Assembly: GCA_050181835.1 (NCBI GenBank) | Contig: JBFXCU010000003.1 | Location: forward strand, 128,404 to 192,403 | Length of the DNA stretch: 64,000 bases | Origin: CAILZL01 sp050181835 | GTDB taxonomy: Bacteria; Pseudomonadota; Gammaproteobacteria; Steroidobacterales; Steroidobacteraceae | Direction: 5' to 3' | Position numbers and translations under genes: made by a program | Notes under the pieces: generated by a model | Seen by the model: the letters and a program-made list of their open reading frames with translations, nothing else | What the model was told of the DNA's origin: nothing | Databases searched by the model: none | Shown: piece after piece, positions 34,898 through 44,268 of the stretch | Position numbering within the stretch: position 1 is the stretch's first letter | Layout of the letters: each line of letters opens with the position of its first letter

Positions 34898-37195
34898 TCA
34901 CGCCAGATGAAATCCATGGCTGCTGAGCGGTAGCGAACGCACCCGCTTGCCAGTCGCAGCAAATATAGCATTGCACACTGCCGGTGCTAGGGGTGGCAAG
35001 GCAGGCTCACCCAAACCGGTCGGATGGTAATCGCTCTGTATGAAATGGGCTTTGACCAGTGGCGCATGTGGCAGCCGCAACAGGAGGTACTCATGGAAAT
35101 TCAACTGTTGTATCCGCCCTTGCTCCATGGTGATTTGCTGACCGCACATCACACTGAAACCGTCAATTACGGATCCTTCTACTTGCGCTTCCGCGCCGCT
35201 AAGATTGACGATTTGGCCGACATCGGCCGCAACAGTAACTTGGTGTAGGGTCAGTTTGTTATTGCTATCAACACTGACGTCTGCCACTTCTGCCACATGT
35301 CCAGAATGACTGAAATGGAAAGCCAGTCCTAGGCCGCGACCCTTAGGCAAGCGCTTGCCCCAACCCGCTTGTTCTGCGACTAGTTTAATAACAGCCGCCG
35401 CGCGAGCGGTGTTGAGTACTCGCATATTACCGGGCTCAAGCCACCGAGGTTGACCCAGAAGTTCCAGCAGAAATTCAACATGATCTCGCCCACCGGCCAC
35501 GGCGAGTTCATGCAAAAAGCATTGAGTCGCGAAGGCCACCGCATTCGAACGCGGTCCACGTAACGGCCCGGTAGGCGTAGCACTCTTCAACAGGCTCTGG
35601 GTGATTCGGACATTGGGCAGCAACTCGCAGGGGACAACGAGTTCGTCAGGGCCTAGGTCGCCGCTGGTGACAGGCTTGCTTCCATTGGTGGTAAAGCTGA
35701 TGAAGTGATGCTGCCACGCCGACACCTTGCCTTGCTTGTCGACTGCGCCTTTGAAGGCGTGAAAGCCACCCGGCCGAAACAGATCGTTGGCTGTGTCGTC
35801 TTCGCGATTCCAAGTCAACTTGATCGGTGCGTCACTGCGCTTGGCGAATTCCTTGGCAATAAGCGCCGCTTCGTACACGTAGTCATTGAAGAGGCGACGA
35901 CCAAAGCCGCCACCGACCCGTGTCTGATGTACGGTAACTCGCTGAATCGGTATTGCGAGTAGTTCCGCCAGATCCTTTAGGCACCCGCTGGGCAACTGCG
36001 AGGGTGCCCACACTTCGATATTGCCATTGCGATACCATGCCGTGCAATTCTGCGGTTCCAGCGTCGCATGTGCAGCAAATGGATAACTGTAAAAAGCCTC
36101 AACTGGGTGACTGGCGCTACCAAATGCCTGATCTACGTTGCCAACGTCATGAAGCGTTTCAGTGCCCTTCACTTTGGCTAGCTGCCCCGCCTGTGCAACA
36201 AAACCATCCCAACTGTCTTTAGAAGCGCTTTCCTCATCCCAGATAACCTCTAGCTGCCGCCGAGCATTGAAGGCTTCCCAAGTTGACGCAGCAATAATAG
36301 CCACACCCGACTGGACTTTGAGTGGAATACCGGGAAGGACCTGAATGGCCAGCTGTAAACCTTCGACCACAAAAGCATCTCGGACGCCTGGCAGGCGCTT
36401 GATCGCGTCCAGATTGGCGGACAACACCCTGCCACCGGAGGCCGGACACTTCTCGTAGACTGCGTACAGCATGTTCGGCAGAACTGTGTCTATACCGAAT
36501 AGTGGCTGTCCGGTGACAATACTGATGTTGTCCACACCCGCCATTCGCTTGCCGAGCAGTTGATACTCGCTACGTTGTTTGAATCTGAGCGATTTCGAAT
36601 CCGGTACTGGCAACGCTGCGGCCCGTGTAACCAACGCGGCATAACTTTGAGTACGACCGTCCGTGCAGATCACCGTGCTGTTGTTGGTACGGCACTCACT
36701 TTCAGCCACATGCCACGCACGAGCTGCTGCACTAACAAGCATGGCACGCGCCATTGCACCTGCGGGCCGCAGCTGATCCCAGCTCAAAGGAATTGAATTA
36801 GACCCACCTGCCGACTGGTTGCCATACAACGTTGGGTTCACTGGTGCTTGCACGACTCGCACCTGTTGCCAGTCCGCATCCAGCTCCTCAGCAATTATCA
36901 TGGCTGCAGCGGTCTTGATACCTTGACCAATCTCTGGTGTTCTGGAATAGATCAGGATGGAACCATCCGTACTGATCTGTACAAAGGCGTTAGGTTGGAA
37001 CGCAGACGACGCTTGGCCTGCCTGTGCCTGATCAAGATCACCCACGTAAAACGCCAGCGCCAACCCGCCACCGGAAACACCAGCAAACTTCAAGAATGCA
37101 CGGCGCGAAATCGCTGGCAATTCTGACAGTGTTTGCGCCATCGCTACTGGTGCCTGCTCCACAGGGACGCACTGACTGAAAGATGGGCGCTTCAT
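34898..37195 (-). CDS. Molybdenum hydroxylase large subunit (IorB-like, xanthine dehydrogenase family)
   Basis: 765 aa molybdopterin-cytosine-dinucleotide-binding subunit with a Tat signal (SRRAFLKFAGVSGGG, about 30-44), so it is exported folded. Family blocks include PEIGQGIKTAAAMIIAEEL, QTRVGGGFGRRLFNDY and, near the C-terminus, PTGLGEPALPPLAPAV with the Glu used as the catalytic base. The Tat-type IorB group oxidises aldehydes or N-heterocycles in the periplasm. Translationally coupled (ATGA) to the 2Fe-2S subunit. A cytochrome partner is not adjacent. Confidence 0.92.
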   Translation of the reverse strand: MKRPSFSQCVPVEQAPVAMAQTLSELPAISRRAFLKFAGVSGGGLALAFYVGDLDQAQAGQASSAFQPNAFVQISTDGSILIYSRTPEIGQGIKTAAAMIIAEELDADWQQVRVVQAPVNPTLYGNQSAGGSNSIPLSWDQLRPAGAMARAMLVSAAARAWHVAESECRTNNSTVICTDGRTQSYAALVTRAAALPVPDSKSLRFKQRSEYQLLGKRMAGVDNISIVTGQPLFGIDTVLPNMLYAVYEKCPASGGRVLSANLDAIKRLPGVRDAFVVEGLQLAIQVLPGIPLKVQSGVAIIAASTWEAFNARRQLEVIWDEESASKDSWDGFVAQAGQLAKVKGTETLHDVGNVDQAFGSASHPVEAFYSYPFAAHATLEPQNCTAWYRNGNIEVWAPSQLPSGCLKDLAELLAIPIQRVTVHQTRVGGGFGRRLFNDYVYEAALIAKEFAKRSDAPIKLTWNREDDTANDLFRPGGFHAFKGAVDKQGKVSAWQHHFISFTTNGSKPVTSGDLGPDELVVPCELLPNVRITQSLLKSATPTGPLRGPRSNAVAFATQCFLHELAVAGGRDHVEFLLELLGQPRWLEPGNMRVLNTARAAAVIKLVAEQAGWGKRLPKGRGLGLAFHFSHSGHVAEVADVSVDSNNKLTLHQVTVAADVGQIVNLSGAEAQVEGSVIDGFSVMCGQQITMEQGRIQQLNFHEYLLLRLPHAPLVKAHFIQSDYHPTGLGEPALPPLAPAVCNAIFAATGKRVRSLPLSSHGFHLA

Positions 37196-37668
37196 AACTT
37201 GTTTCCGATGCTATTGCCTGCGGCAGTATGAATCGCAGCCCGAATGCGCAGGTACGTTCCGCAGCGGCAGAGGTTGCCGGCCATCGCTGCATCGATATCG
37301 GTATCAGTAGGCTTGGGATTTTGCGTGAGTAGTGCCGCAGCACTCATCAGCTGCCCGGCCTGACAGTATCCGCACTGCGGCACATCGTGCGCCATCCACG
37401 CCTGCTGCAGCGGATGCAGCTTGCCACCGGGGTCGGCAAGACCTTCGATTGTCGTGATCTTCTGATCTCCGATCGCCATAACCGGAATGGAGCAGGCCCG
37501 CACCGGCGCACCATTCAAATGCACGGTACATGCGCCGCACAGACCAATGCCGCAGCCGAACTTGGTACCCAGCAACCCGAGGCGGTCACGCAGCACCCAA
37601 AGCAGTGGGGTATTGCCATCGATGTCGCCCAGCTCGCGGGCCAGGTTGTTCACGTTAATAGTCGTCAT
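37192..37668 (-). CDS. Molybdenum hydroxylase 2Fe-2S subunit (IorA-like)
   Basis: 158 aa with two [2Fe-2S] clusters: Cys39, 44, 47 and 59 (plant-ferredoxin type) and Cys99, 102, 134 and 136 (xanthine dehydrogenase type), all present. Carries electrons from the molybdenum site to an acceptor. The ATG at 37668 is chosen because AGGAG lies 6 bases upstream; an in-frame TTG two codons earlier is not needed. No signal of its own, so it is exported with the Tat partner. Confidence 0.93.
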   Translation of the reverse strand: MTTINVNNLARELGDIDGNTPLLWVLRDRLGLLGTKFGCGIGLCGACTVHLNGAPVRACSIPVMAIGDQKITTIEGLADPGGKLHPLQQAWMAHDVPQCGYCQAGQLMSAAALLTQNPKPTDTDIDAAMAGNLCRCGTYLRIRAAIHTAAGNSIGNKL

Positions 37669-37670
37669 GA

Positions 37671-37945
37671 TCAACTCCTCAGCAATTCGGTTCGAACAGG
37701 AGGCTGTCGACCGAGTCTACCCGTTGCCACACAAATGGCGTTGTACAATGCCGGAATCACCGGTCGCACCGGCAGCGCACCCAAGCTAGGGGGCGACCGT
37801 CAGATTGGATGAAATGCGCATCAACACTGACCAGCGTCGGGTAATGGGTCTTGCCAATGTTACGCCCGTAGGCCAGCAACTTCTCGTACTCCGAGTAGGC
37901 ACCCAATAACAAAGGATTTGAGTCGATCCACGACTCTCAGTGTAC
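37671..37945 (-). pseudogene. 3' remnant of a second molybdenum hydroxylase large subunit
   Basis: The minus strand encodes VSVDAHFIQSDGRP and, after a one-base shift, LGALPVRPVIPALYNAI and then CVATGR, ending at a stop at 37671-37673. This matches the C-terminal block of the intact IorB-like protein (KAHFIQSD, then LGEPALPPLAPAVCNAIFAATGK) but is clearly divergent. About 35 upstream residues (NPLLLGAYSEYEKLLAYG) do not match it and are of unclear origin. No start; the remainder is gone. Confidence 0.65.
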
Positions 37946-37981
37946 TGAGCTCACACTATCCTTGCAACCAAACGCCTAAGG

Positions 37982-39193
37982 CTAATCGGGCTGTATGCGA
38001 GGAAGTGCTGCGAGCCTGATGGCCGCAGCCATCGCTACTAACCCCAGTGCAATCACGCCCATCATCACACTGGGCGTGCCGTTGTAAAGCAACCCCGCTA
38101 CCGATGACATGGCAGTGCCAACACCGAAAGCCAGAGAGCCGTACAGGGCGGCCACTGCGCCAGACCGGGTGGGCTCCATAGACAGTGCGCTGGCCAGTGC
38201 GTTGGCCTGAATCATGCTGGTGCTGGAAGTAACCAGAAAGATGAGCAACAGCAACAAGGGCAAACCACCGAACCCCGTAACCGCAGTAACGGCAAACGCC
38301 GCAGACAGCACTAGGGCATTGCGCGCAGAGGCACGCAGAATCTGTGCAGGAGCCCGCCTTCGCAACAGCCAGCGGTTCAATTGGTTGGTACCCCAAAGCC
38401 CCACTGCGTTGGAGGCAACCACGAAGCTGAATGCCGTCGCGCTGAGCCCATGTATTTTCATCAGAACCAACGGCGCACTTGCCAAATAGGTAAAGAAACA
38501 GGCGCTATTGAAGCCGCCAGCTAACAACAGCCCCAGCAGTCGTCGGTTGGTCAGCAGCGCAGCATAGGTGATCAGTGGATGGCTTCCGCGCGCGCGCGCT
38601 TCGGTCTCTACGGAGCGGCTTTCTTTCAGCAGCGGCAGCGAGAGAAGCAGTAGCAGAAGCGAGAGCACAGCCATCGCAAGGAATATGACCCGCCAGTTCG
38701 CAATCGCTAGCAATCCTGCGCCGATGACTGGTGCCAGTATCGGCGCAAGGCCGCTGATCATTGCGATAGTGGAAAAAAACCGCGCTGAGCTCCGCTCGTC
38801 AAACATGTCGCGGACGACAGCCCGCCCTGTAACCATGACCGCCGAGGCACCCAACGCCTGCAGCAGTCGCGCGGCCAGCAGCATGCTCATTGTGCCTGCA
38901 AGCGCTGCCGCCAGCGCCCCAACCAAATACAGCAACAGACCAGCGCGAATGGGAAACAACCGACCGACACGATCCGACCAAGGGCCGGCTAACAGTTGAC
39001 CCAGTGCCACGCCAGCAAGAAATACCGATAGAGTCGCGGTCGCTTGGTGAGCGGAACTGTGAAGTTCCATTGTGATCGCCGGTACGCCGGGCAAATACAT
39101 GTCAATCGACATGGGCGCAATGGCCGCAAAACCGCCCAGCAGAAAGACCATGCCTCGACCCGGCGTGAGGCGCGTAATAAGATTTGAGATCAT
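37982..39193 (-). CDS. Bcr/CflA-family MFS drug efflux transporter
   Basis: 403 aa with twelve TM segments. The N-terminal IAPMSIDMYLPGVPAI and the loop motif LLAGPWSDRVGRL identify the DHA1 Bcr/CflA group; LLQALGASAVMVTGRAVVRDMF follows in TM4. Exports drugs or related small molecules by proton antiport; the substrate is unknown. Stands alone. Confidence 0.9.
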   Translation of the reverse strand: MISNLITRLTPGRGMVFLLGGFAAIAPMSIDMYLPGVPAITMELHSSAHQATATLSVFLAGVALGQLLAGPWSDRVGRLFPIRAGLLLYLVGALAAALAGTMSMLLAARLLQALGASAVMVTGRAVVRDMFDERSSARFFSTIAMISGLAPILAPVIGAGLLAIANWRVIFLAMAVLSLLLLLLSLPLLKESRSVETEARARGSHPLITYAALLTNRRLLGLLLAGGFNSACFFTYLASAPLVLMKIHGLSATAFSFVVASNAVGLWGTNQLNRWLLRRRAPAQILRASARNALVLSAAFAVTAVTGFGGLPLLLLLIFLVTSSTSMIQANALASALSMEPTRSGAVAALYGSLAFGVGTAMSSVAGLLYNGTPSVMMGVIALGLVAMAAAIRLAALPRIQPD

Positions 39194-39392
39194 TTATTTA
39201 AGTGCCGTGGCGTCGTCTTACAGTCTTGCCCGGCCAAACGTTACGCGAATCAGTGTTAGCCCTGATATCAGGTGCTGCATAGCTTTCGCACCTGCGCCCA
39301 TAGTGTCGGTCTTCACTGCAATGACAAAGAGACACAGTTGGTATGGAAGTACGACCGATCACCAGCATCAGGCTTCCGGATTGACTGCCAAC

Positions 39393-39944
39393 TCAGTGCG
39401 CTACGACTGTGATTGTTCGCGACTTGAACTTCCAGCCTGCGGCTGTACGCACATACTCGTCGCTGACATCGGCGATCAGAACCGGTGCCAATGAAGTGCT
39501 CGCATCCGTACTGGTCTTGGCACCAAAACGATACACCATCATGTAGGCAGCGCCGCGCGCGTGGTCACGGTCAGTCAATTCAACGTGTAGATCACTGGTA
39601 ACGCGGCGCTGTAAGAAGTTTCCAGCCTTTTGTTTAGCCGCGATTTCGTTAACGAACATCCTGATCGCTTCACGACCCTGGATTGCGCCACTCGGTGGAA
39701 CCCATATGCCGTCTTCTGCAAAGAGTGCAGCCAGACGTTCAGCATCCGTGTTATCGCTAAAATGTGTATAGGCTGCCGACAGCGCCTGACATTCTTGGAC
39801 GGCTGTCACTCTTTCCAGTTCACTCAATCCATCCAGATTGGCGGGTCTAGCAGAAGGCGCTCCGGCCAGCGGCAGCGTAACTGAAAGTAGGAAGAGACAA
39901 AGGGCTGCACCGAGCGCACTGCGTACTTGGGGTAGTCTTATCAT
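39393..39944 (-). CDS. Exported SnoaL/NTF2-like protein
   Basis: 183 aa: signal peptide (ALGAALCLFLLSVTLPLAGA, about 10-29), then one NTF2-like domain (ALSAAYTHFSDNTDAERLAA in part; FAEDGIWVPPSG; AGWKFKSRTITVV). Probably a periplasmic small-molecule binder or isomerase. Divergent from the GlcG-like gene, with only 71 bases between starts, and possibly co-regulated. Confidence 0.75.
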   Translation of the reverse strand: MIRLPQVRSALGAALCLFLLSVTLPLAGAPSARPANLDGLSELERVTAVQECQALSAAYTHFSDNTDAERLAALFAEDGIWVPPSGAIQGREAIRMFVNEIAAKQKAGNFLQRRVTSDLHVELTDRDHARGAAYMMVYRFGAKTSTDASTSLAPVLIADVSDEYVRTAAGWKFKSRTITVVAH

Positions 39945-40015
39945 AAGGGCACCTGTAAAAAACCATTTCCTAGGTTATAGTGTCTTGTTACTTAATAACG
40001 ACGAAGGCAAGTATT

Positions 40016-40525
40016 ATGCACAAAATAGGTGGATTAATTATTTTATTGCTGACACCAGTTGTCCTCTACGCTCAAGCTCCCCCGATTGCGACCGAGAGTC
40101 ATGCTCCCTTGCCTGGTGAAAAAGGAATGGCGCCATCATATGGCATGCCCATTACGTTGGCACAGGCTGATAGGGTAATCGCTGCGGCCAAGGCTGAGGC
40201 AATGCGCTTGAAGACAAACTTCAACGTGATTGCAGTCGTTGATACACACGGCGAACTCGTAGCGTTTGCAAAATTGGATGATGCGACCATTCATTCCGTT
40301 GCATACGCGCAGGCCAAGGCGCGAGGAGCAGCACTGTCACGTCGCGCCACCTTTACTCCTTCGGTTGAAATGGCAGTTGCACTGGCGTCTATACCCGACT
40401 TCGTGCCCTTTCCTGGCGGCATGCCAATTGTCATCGACGGAAAGACTGTTGGGGCCGTCGGCATCAGCGGCGGCAACGATCTCGCCGTAGCGAGGGCTGC
40501 AGTGGAATCGCTGCAATCCAACTAG
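40016..40525 (+). CDS. Exported GlcG/HbpS-like protein
   Basis: 169 aa from the ATG at 40016, which has GAAGG about 9 bases upstream and gives a proper signal peptide (MHKIGGLIILLLTPVVLYA). The mature part is the GlcG/HbpS (DUF336) domain: ITLAQADRVIAAAKAEAMRL, VVDTHGELVAFAKLDDAT, GGMPIVIDGKTVGAVGISGG. Family members bind haem or cobalamin-like ligands or act as chaperones of redox pathways. The role here is unknown. Confidence 0.85.
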   Translation: MHKIGGLIILLLTPVVLYAQAPPIATESHAPLPGEKGMAPSYGMPITLAQADRVIAAAKAEAMRLKTNFNVIAVVDTHGELVAFAKLDDATIHSVAYAQAKARGAALSRRATFTPSVEMAVALASIPDFVPFPGGMPIVIDGKTVGAVGISGGNDLAVARAAVESLQSN

Positions 40526-40600
40526 GAATCAGTGTATGGGTTTCAGGCTGCGTCTCTGAACTCCGCACCGAGTTCGTGACGCACCTGATGCCCTTCCTTG

Positions 40601-41335
40601 TTACTGATGCCCCTCTTTGTTATTGGTACAGATAAATTCAGAAATCTCGTGGTGCTTGATCGGGCTGCGTTGCCATGTAACCTTGTATTCATAGGGCTTG
40701 GTCAGTGCGATGGGATCCTCCAGCCGGTAGCGGATCTCTAAAAAACCTGGCTTATATTCATGGAACCATTCAGTCATGTGCAGCTGGTCGCTGTGCGGCA
40801 TGCCCCTGCCATTCAATCGGGTGTCATCAACAATTCCCACTGTATCAACTACCAGCGTATTTCCGTCCCAGCTGCCGATGGAATGGCCCTGATAGGTAGG
40901 GTCCAGATCTGCGGCATCTGGATGGCTACGGCCATCCAGATAGATGCGGCGCGTGTCACCCGCCCACTCGGTAATGATGGTTACTTGATCGCGCCGCATC
41001 TCGATCTGCCCGCTATAGGGGATAAACATATTTCTGGGCACACCGGGCGGCAGGCACTGCGCCGTAGGAATGTACTCCTGCGAACCGGAATCTATTGACG
41101 TGCGAATGACATTCCACTTCTCCGCATACTCGGGAGTCAGCGAGGGAGTATCTTTTGCGGCTAACGTCGACTGTGATCCTGGAGTCACCACCGTAGCGAT
41201 GTCTGGATTGTCGGGATCAGCAGCCCTGATCCAATAACCACTCCAATCTGGCTGGATATCGGCGGCAGTGGCAGTGCCCGTCGTTAGTGTGGCTAGCACC
41301 AAATAAGCAGTGCATCGCATCATGTCATTGCCCAT
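40601..41335 (-). CDS. Exported protein of unknown function, partner of DUF6152 (second copy)
   Basis: 244 aa with signal peptide (MMRCTAYLVLATLTTGTATA). The mature protein starts DIQPDWSGYW and contains QCLPPGVPRNMFIPY, QVTIITEWAGDTRRIYLDG, GHSIGSWDGNTLVVDTVG and DDTRLNGRGMPHSDQLHM. This pattern is common in a large uncharacterised proteobacterial family, and the protein is a paralogue of that at 33941-34699. Its start overlaps the DUF6152 stop by 11 bases (an ATG four codons later is also possible), so the two are coupled. Confidence 0.75.
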   Translation of the reverse strand: MGNDMMRCTAYLVLATLTTGTATAADIQPDWSGYWIRAADPDNPDIATVVTPGSQSTLAAKDTPSLTPEYAEKWNVIRTSIDSGSQEYIPTAQCLPPGVPRNMFIPYSGQIEMRRDQVTIITEWAGDTRRIYLDGRSHPDAADLDPTYQGHSIGSWDGNTLVVDTVGIVDDTRLNGRGMPHSDQLHMTEWFHEYKPGFLEIRYRLEDPIALTKPYEYKVTWQRSPIKHHEISEFICTNNKEGHQ

Positions 41336-41759
41336 TTTGCAAGTATAGCGAGTCATAGCCATGCAGAACTGTGCCATCAGCCTTAGTGAGTAACAGCAAC
41401 TGGCCACCCGTGCTGCCGTCTCTCATGGCGTAGTACTCAACGGTTACCTTATCGCCTGGTTGAAGACTGCTGCGGTTCCACCCTTGCCGTTTCAGCATAC
41501 TGAGTCCAAAGGTTTCAAACCCCCACTCGGCAAGTGGGCCCGCTGCAGTAGGCACCTTCAGCCGTACCCAGACATGCGGATTAGCCCATTGCAGCTCTTT
41601 CACCGTGCCGCTGAGAGTCACTCGAGCAGATTGATCAAATTGCGCATAAGAGTGATGCGCCAGTACTTGGTGGGAGATCGTTATACACAGAAATAAAATG
41701 ACACTGACAGCGACGGCGAGAGACGCCGGATTGAATGCAACTATCTTTCGTTTTGTCAT
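41325..41759 (-). CDS. DUF6152-type exported protein (second copy)
   Basis: 144 aa, signal peptide (LAVAVSVILFLCITISHQVLA in part) ending before AHHSYAQFDQ. It has GTVKELQWANPHVWVRLKV, LSMLKRQGWNRSSLQPGDKV and a Gly-rich C-terminal hairpin. Paralogue of the protein at 33483-33890, with the same two-gene arrangement. Periplasmic, function unknown. Upstream lies a TonB-dependent receptor on the same strand, separated by a strong terminator. Confidence 0.78.
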   Translation of the reverse strand: MTKRKIVAFNPASLAVAVSVILFLCITISHQVLAHHSYAQFDQSARVTLSGTVKELQWANPHVWVRLKVPTAAGPLAEWGFETFGLSMLKRQGWNRSSLQPGDKVTVEYYAMRDGSTGGQLLLLTKADGTVLHGYDSLYLQNGQ

Positions 41760-41802
41760 GCTACAGCCCTCAGGCAGGCTTAGGTTCCAACAGAAAACGA
41801 CA

Positions 41803-41834
41803 GGGCGCTACTGCATCGCGATGCAGTAGCGCCC
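41803..41834 (-). terminator. Perfect 32-base palindrome, terminator of the TonB receptor gene
   Basis: GGGCGCTACTGCATCG and its exact complement form a 16-bp stem without loop spacing, followed on the minus strand by a T-rich stretch (GTCGTTTTCTG). It is 26 bases after the receptor stop codon. Confidence 0.85.
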
Positions 41835-41859
41835 CATTTTCAAGCTCAGCTTTAAAACA

Positions 41860-44268
41860 TTAGAACTTGTAGTTCACCTCAAGACCGTACTCTCGTGGGC
41901 GACCCACATCAACTACGCCTACACCGAAGACACAAGCATGTGGGCCGGTATCAAACGTATTTGCGCTAGCTGGGCAAGTAGGAGCAATGCCACCGGTAAC
42001 GAAGTACTTGTTGAGCAGATTCGCGCCAACGGCTGCAACGCTCCAGTTCTCAGTTGAACGATATTCCAGTCGGCCATTGAGCAGACCATAGGCAGGCATG
42101 AATACCGCCTGACTAGGGGTTGGCGAGCTGTACTGATCGTCCTTCCAGCCCCAGTTGACATCCATAACCAGCGCCGCACCGCTAGCCAGCGGCTGGTTGT
42201 AGTTGGCACCAATTGCATAGGAGACCTTCGGACTTCTCAAGAATGGCACGGTATCGTTGAACGTCCCGTTTGTCTGTTCACGGGTCTTGGGACCATACTT
42301 TGACTCGGTGTAAGCATAAGAAGCCCGCAGAGTCAAGTTATCGGTCACCAAGGCAACCGCATCCATTTCCACACCCTTGATGGTTGCGCTGGAGGCATTC
42401 AGCGTTTGCGTAATCGCAATGTTGTTAATGAAAGCGGAATACAGCAGCTGGATATCCGTGTAATCGGTATAGAAGACCGTACCGTTCAATCGGATACGAC
42501 GATCGGCAAATTCCGAACGCACGCCTCCCTCATAGGTCCAGACCGTTTCAGGATCATAGGAAGTTAGACCATAGTTGGCCCCGTCGCTGATTCCCGCAGG
42601 AGGAGTTGCACCATAAATGGGGTTACGTAATGGTGTATCGTTGAAACCACCGGCCTTGAAGCCCTTGGCCGCCGACACATAGGTCATCAGATCAGGAGTC
42701 CAGCGGAAATCGAAACCCACACGCGGCGTGACGCTGTCCCATGAACCTGAGTCGCCATGCGGCGCACTCACGCCATTCACCAAACCGCGACCGTCACGGT
42801 ACGCTTCAAAATCTTTCTCATCTCTGCTATAGCGCAGGCCCAGCGTGGTGCTCAGACGATCCGTGAGCTTCAACGTGCCCTGACCGAACGCAGCATAGCT
42901 CTGGGTATCCACGTTCCTATACTGCCTCGCCCTGACACCATCCCCGCCGGTGGTGTACACCCGGTCATCCTTGCCTGTATCGTTGAAATAATACAGACCG
43001 GCCACCCATTTCAAGCGGTCATTAAACGAGTTACCACTCAGCTGGAACTCCTGAGTATAGGTTTCTCCATTTACATGAACATAAGGGTACGCGAAAACCA
43101 AGATCGGAACGCGATTCCAGTTTGGCAATACTTGGTTCTGATAGAGCTTGCGATAAGCCGTCAACGACTTGAGGCTCAGATCATCGCTCAGTGCATAGTT
43201 GATTGTAGCGCTGTAACCCTGATCATTAGTTTCAGTGTGCTCCATCTCTTGATAGCCGTAGACGGTGTACTTGTCCTTGATCTGGCTGTAGTACTGATTC
43301 AAGGCCGCATCCGCAGCAGCGACAGTGCGAGTGGCAAAGTTCGCATTGGCACTGGCGGGAGTCAACGCCTGAACCGCGAGGCCGGGCTGAAACGGTCCAA
43401 GTCCCCACAATTGCATCACGTAGACGTCGTTGGCGCTGCCATTTGGACCCGGATTGTAGATACTGGTCATGGCAGGACCATTGTCCCAGCTATTGGTTGC
43501 GTCAACCGACAGATCGATGTCCAGTTTGTCAGTAGGCTGCCAGCGTAACTGACCACGTACGGCGGAGTTGTTCTCATCACCGTTCTTCCGGCCATCGATA
43601 ATGCGGGTGATGTAGCCATCACGGTGTTTTTGTGAATAGGAAAGCCGCGTGAACACAGTGTCAGAGAGTGGCAGATTCAGGATGCCGGTCAGGTCGCGAC
43701 GACCATTATTGCCCACAGTGGCTTTGAACCGGCCACCGAGGTCAGGGCCAGGCATCTTGGACAGATAACGGACGGCACCCCCTTCGGTGTTACGGCCAAA
43801 CAGCGTGCCCTGCGGGCCACGCAGCACTTCAAGACGATCCACATCGATCAGATCCAGGAACGCGCCATTAGCATGAGGAACCAGAATATCGTCCACGTAT
43901 ACGGCAACCGAACTTTCCTGAGTCACCAGACCTGAAGGTGCGCCGCCGATACCACGAATGGCGAAATTTGCCGCAGCCGTACCAGTGCCCATTGCGGTAC
44001 CGATGCTGACGTTGGGCATGAAGGCTTCAAATGATTTCAGGCTGTCGGCGCCTATGGCGGTAATCTGTTCTGCATCCATGGCAACCACGGATACTGGTGT
44101 AGTTTGCAGCGTTTGGTCATAACGTTGCGCAGAGACTACTACTTCTTCAAGCCTTACCGTACCTGCAGCGGCTTGGGTTTGCTGTGCCAGCACCGAGCCA
44201 GAGCACACGCTTGCTGTGAAAGCAAAGCCCCATAAAAGGTCTCTCTTCAACTCGCTTTTCAAGTTCAT
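41860..44268 (-). CDS. TonB-dependent outer-membrane receptor
   Basis: 802 aa. Signal peptide (about 1-28), then the TonB box/plug region: LEEVVVSAQRYDQTLQTTPVSV in part, then AIRGIGGAP and VDRLEVLRGPQGTLFGRNTEGGAV. The 22-strand barrel ends in VDVGRPREYGLEVNYKF with a C-terminal Phe as expected. The plug resembles the large 'IroE/FyuA-like' receptors that environmental bacteria use for diverse substrates. Ligand unknown; neighbouring DUF6152-type proteins suggest an organic substrate rather than a siderophore. Confidence 0.9.
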   Translation of the reverse strand: MNLKSELKRDLLWGFAFTASVCSGSVLAQQTQAAAGTVRLEEVVVSAQRYDQTLQTTPVSVVAMDAEQITAIGADSLKSFEAFMPNVSIGTAMGTGTAAANFAIRGIGGAPSGLVTQESSVAVYVDDILVPHANGAFLDLIDVDRLEVLRGPQGTLFGRNTEGGAVRYLSKMPGPDLGGRFKATVGNNGRRDLTGILNLPLSDTVFTRLSYSQKHRDGYITRIIDGRKNGDENNSAVRGQLRWQPTDKLDIDLSVDATNSWDNGPAMTSIYNPGPNGSANDVYVMQLWGLGPFQPGLAVQALTPASANANFATRTVAAADAALNQYYSQIKDKYTVYGYQEMEHTETNDQGYSATINYALSDDLSLKSLTAYRKLYQNQVLPNWNRVPILVFAYPYVHVNGETYTQEFQLSGNSFNDRLKWVAGLYYFNDTGKDDRVYTTGGDGVRARQYRNVDTQSYAAFGQGTLKLTDRLSTTLGLRYSRDEKDFEAYRDGRGLVNGVSAPHGDSGSWDSVTPRVGFDFRWTPDLMTYVSAAKGFKAGGFNDTPLRNPIYGATPPAGISDGANYGLTSYDPETVWTYEGGVRSEFADRRIRLNGTVFYTDYTDIQLLYSAFINNIAITQTLNASSATIKGVEMDAVALVTDNLTLRASYAYTESKYGPKTREQTNGTFNDTVPFLRSPKVSYAIGANYNQPLASGAALVMDVNWGWKDDQYSSPTPSQAVFMPAYGLLNGRLEYRSTENWSVAAVGANLLNKYFVTGGIAPTCPASANTFDTGPHACVFGVGVVDVGRPREYGLEVNYKF

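Noticed and set aside
42757..43548. 263-codon open frame on the plus strand inside the TonB receptor gene
   Set aside because: Antisense to a well-supported receptor; no ribosome binding site and no recognisable domain.
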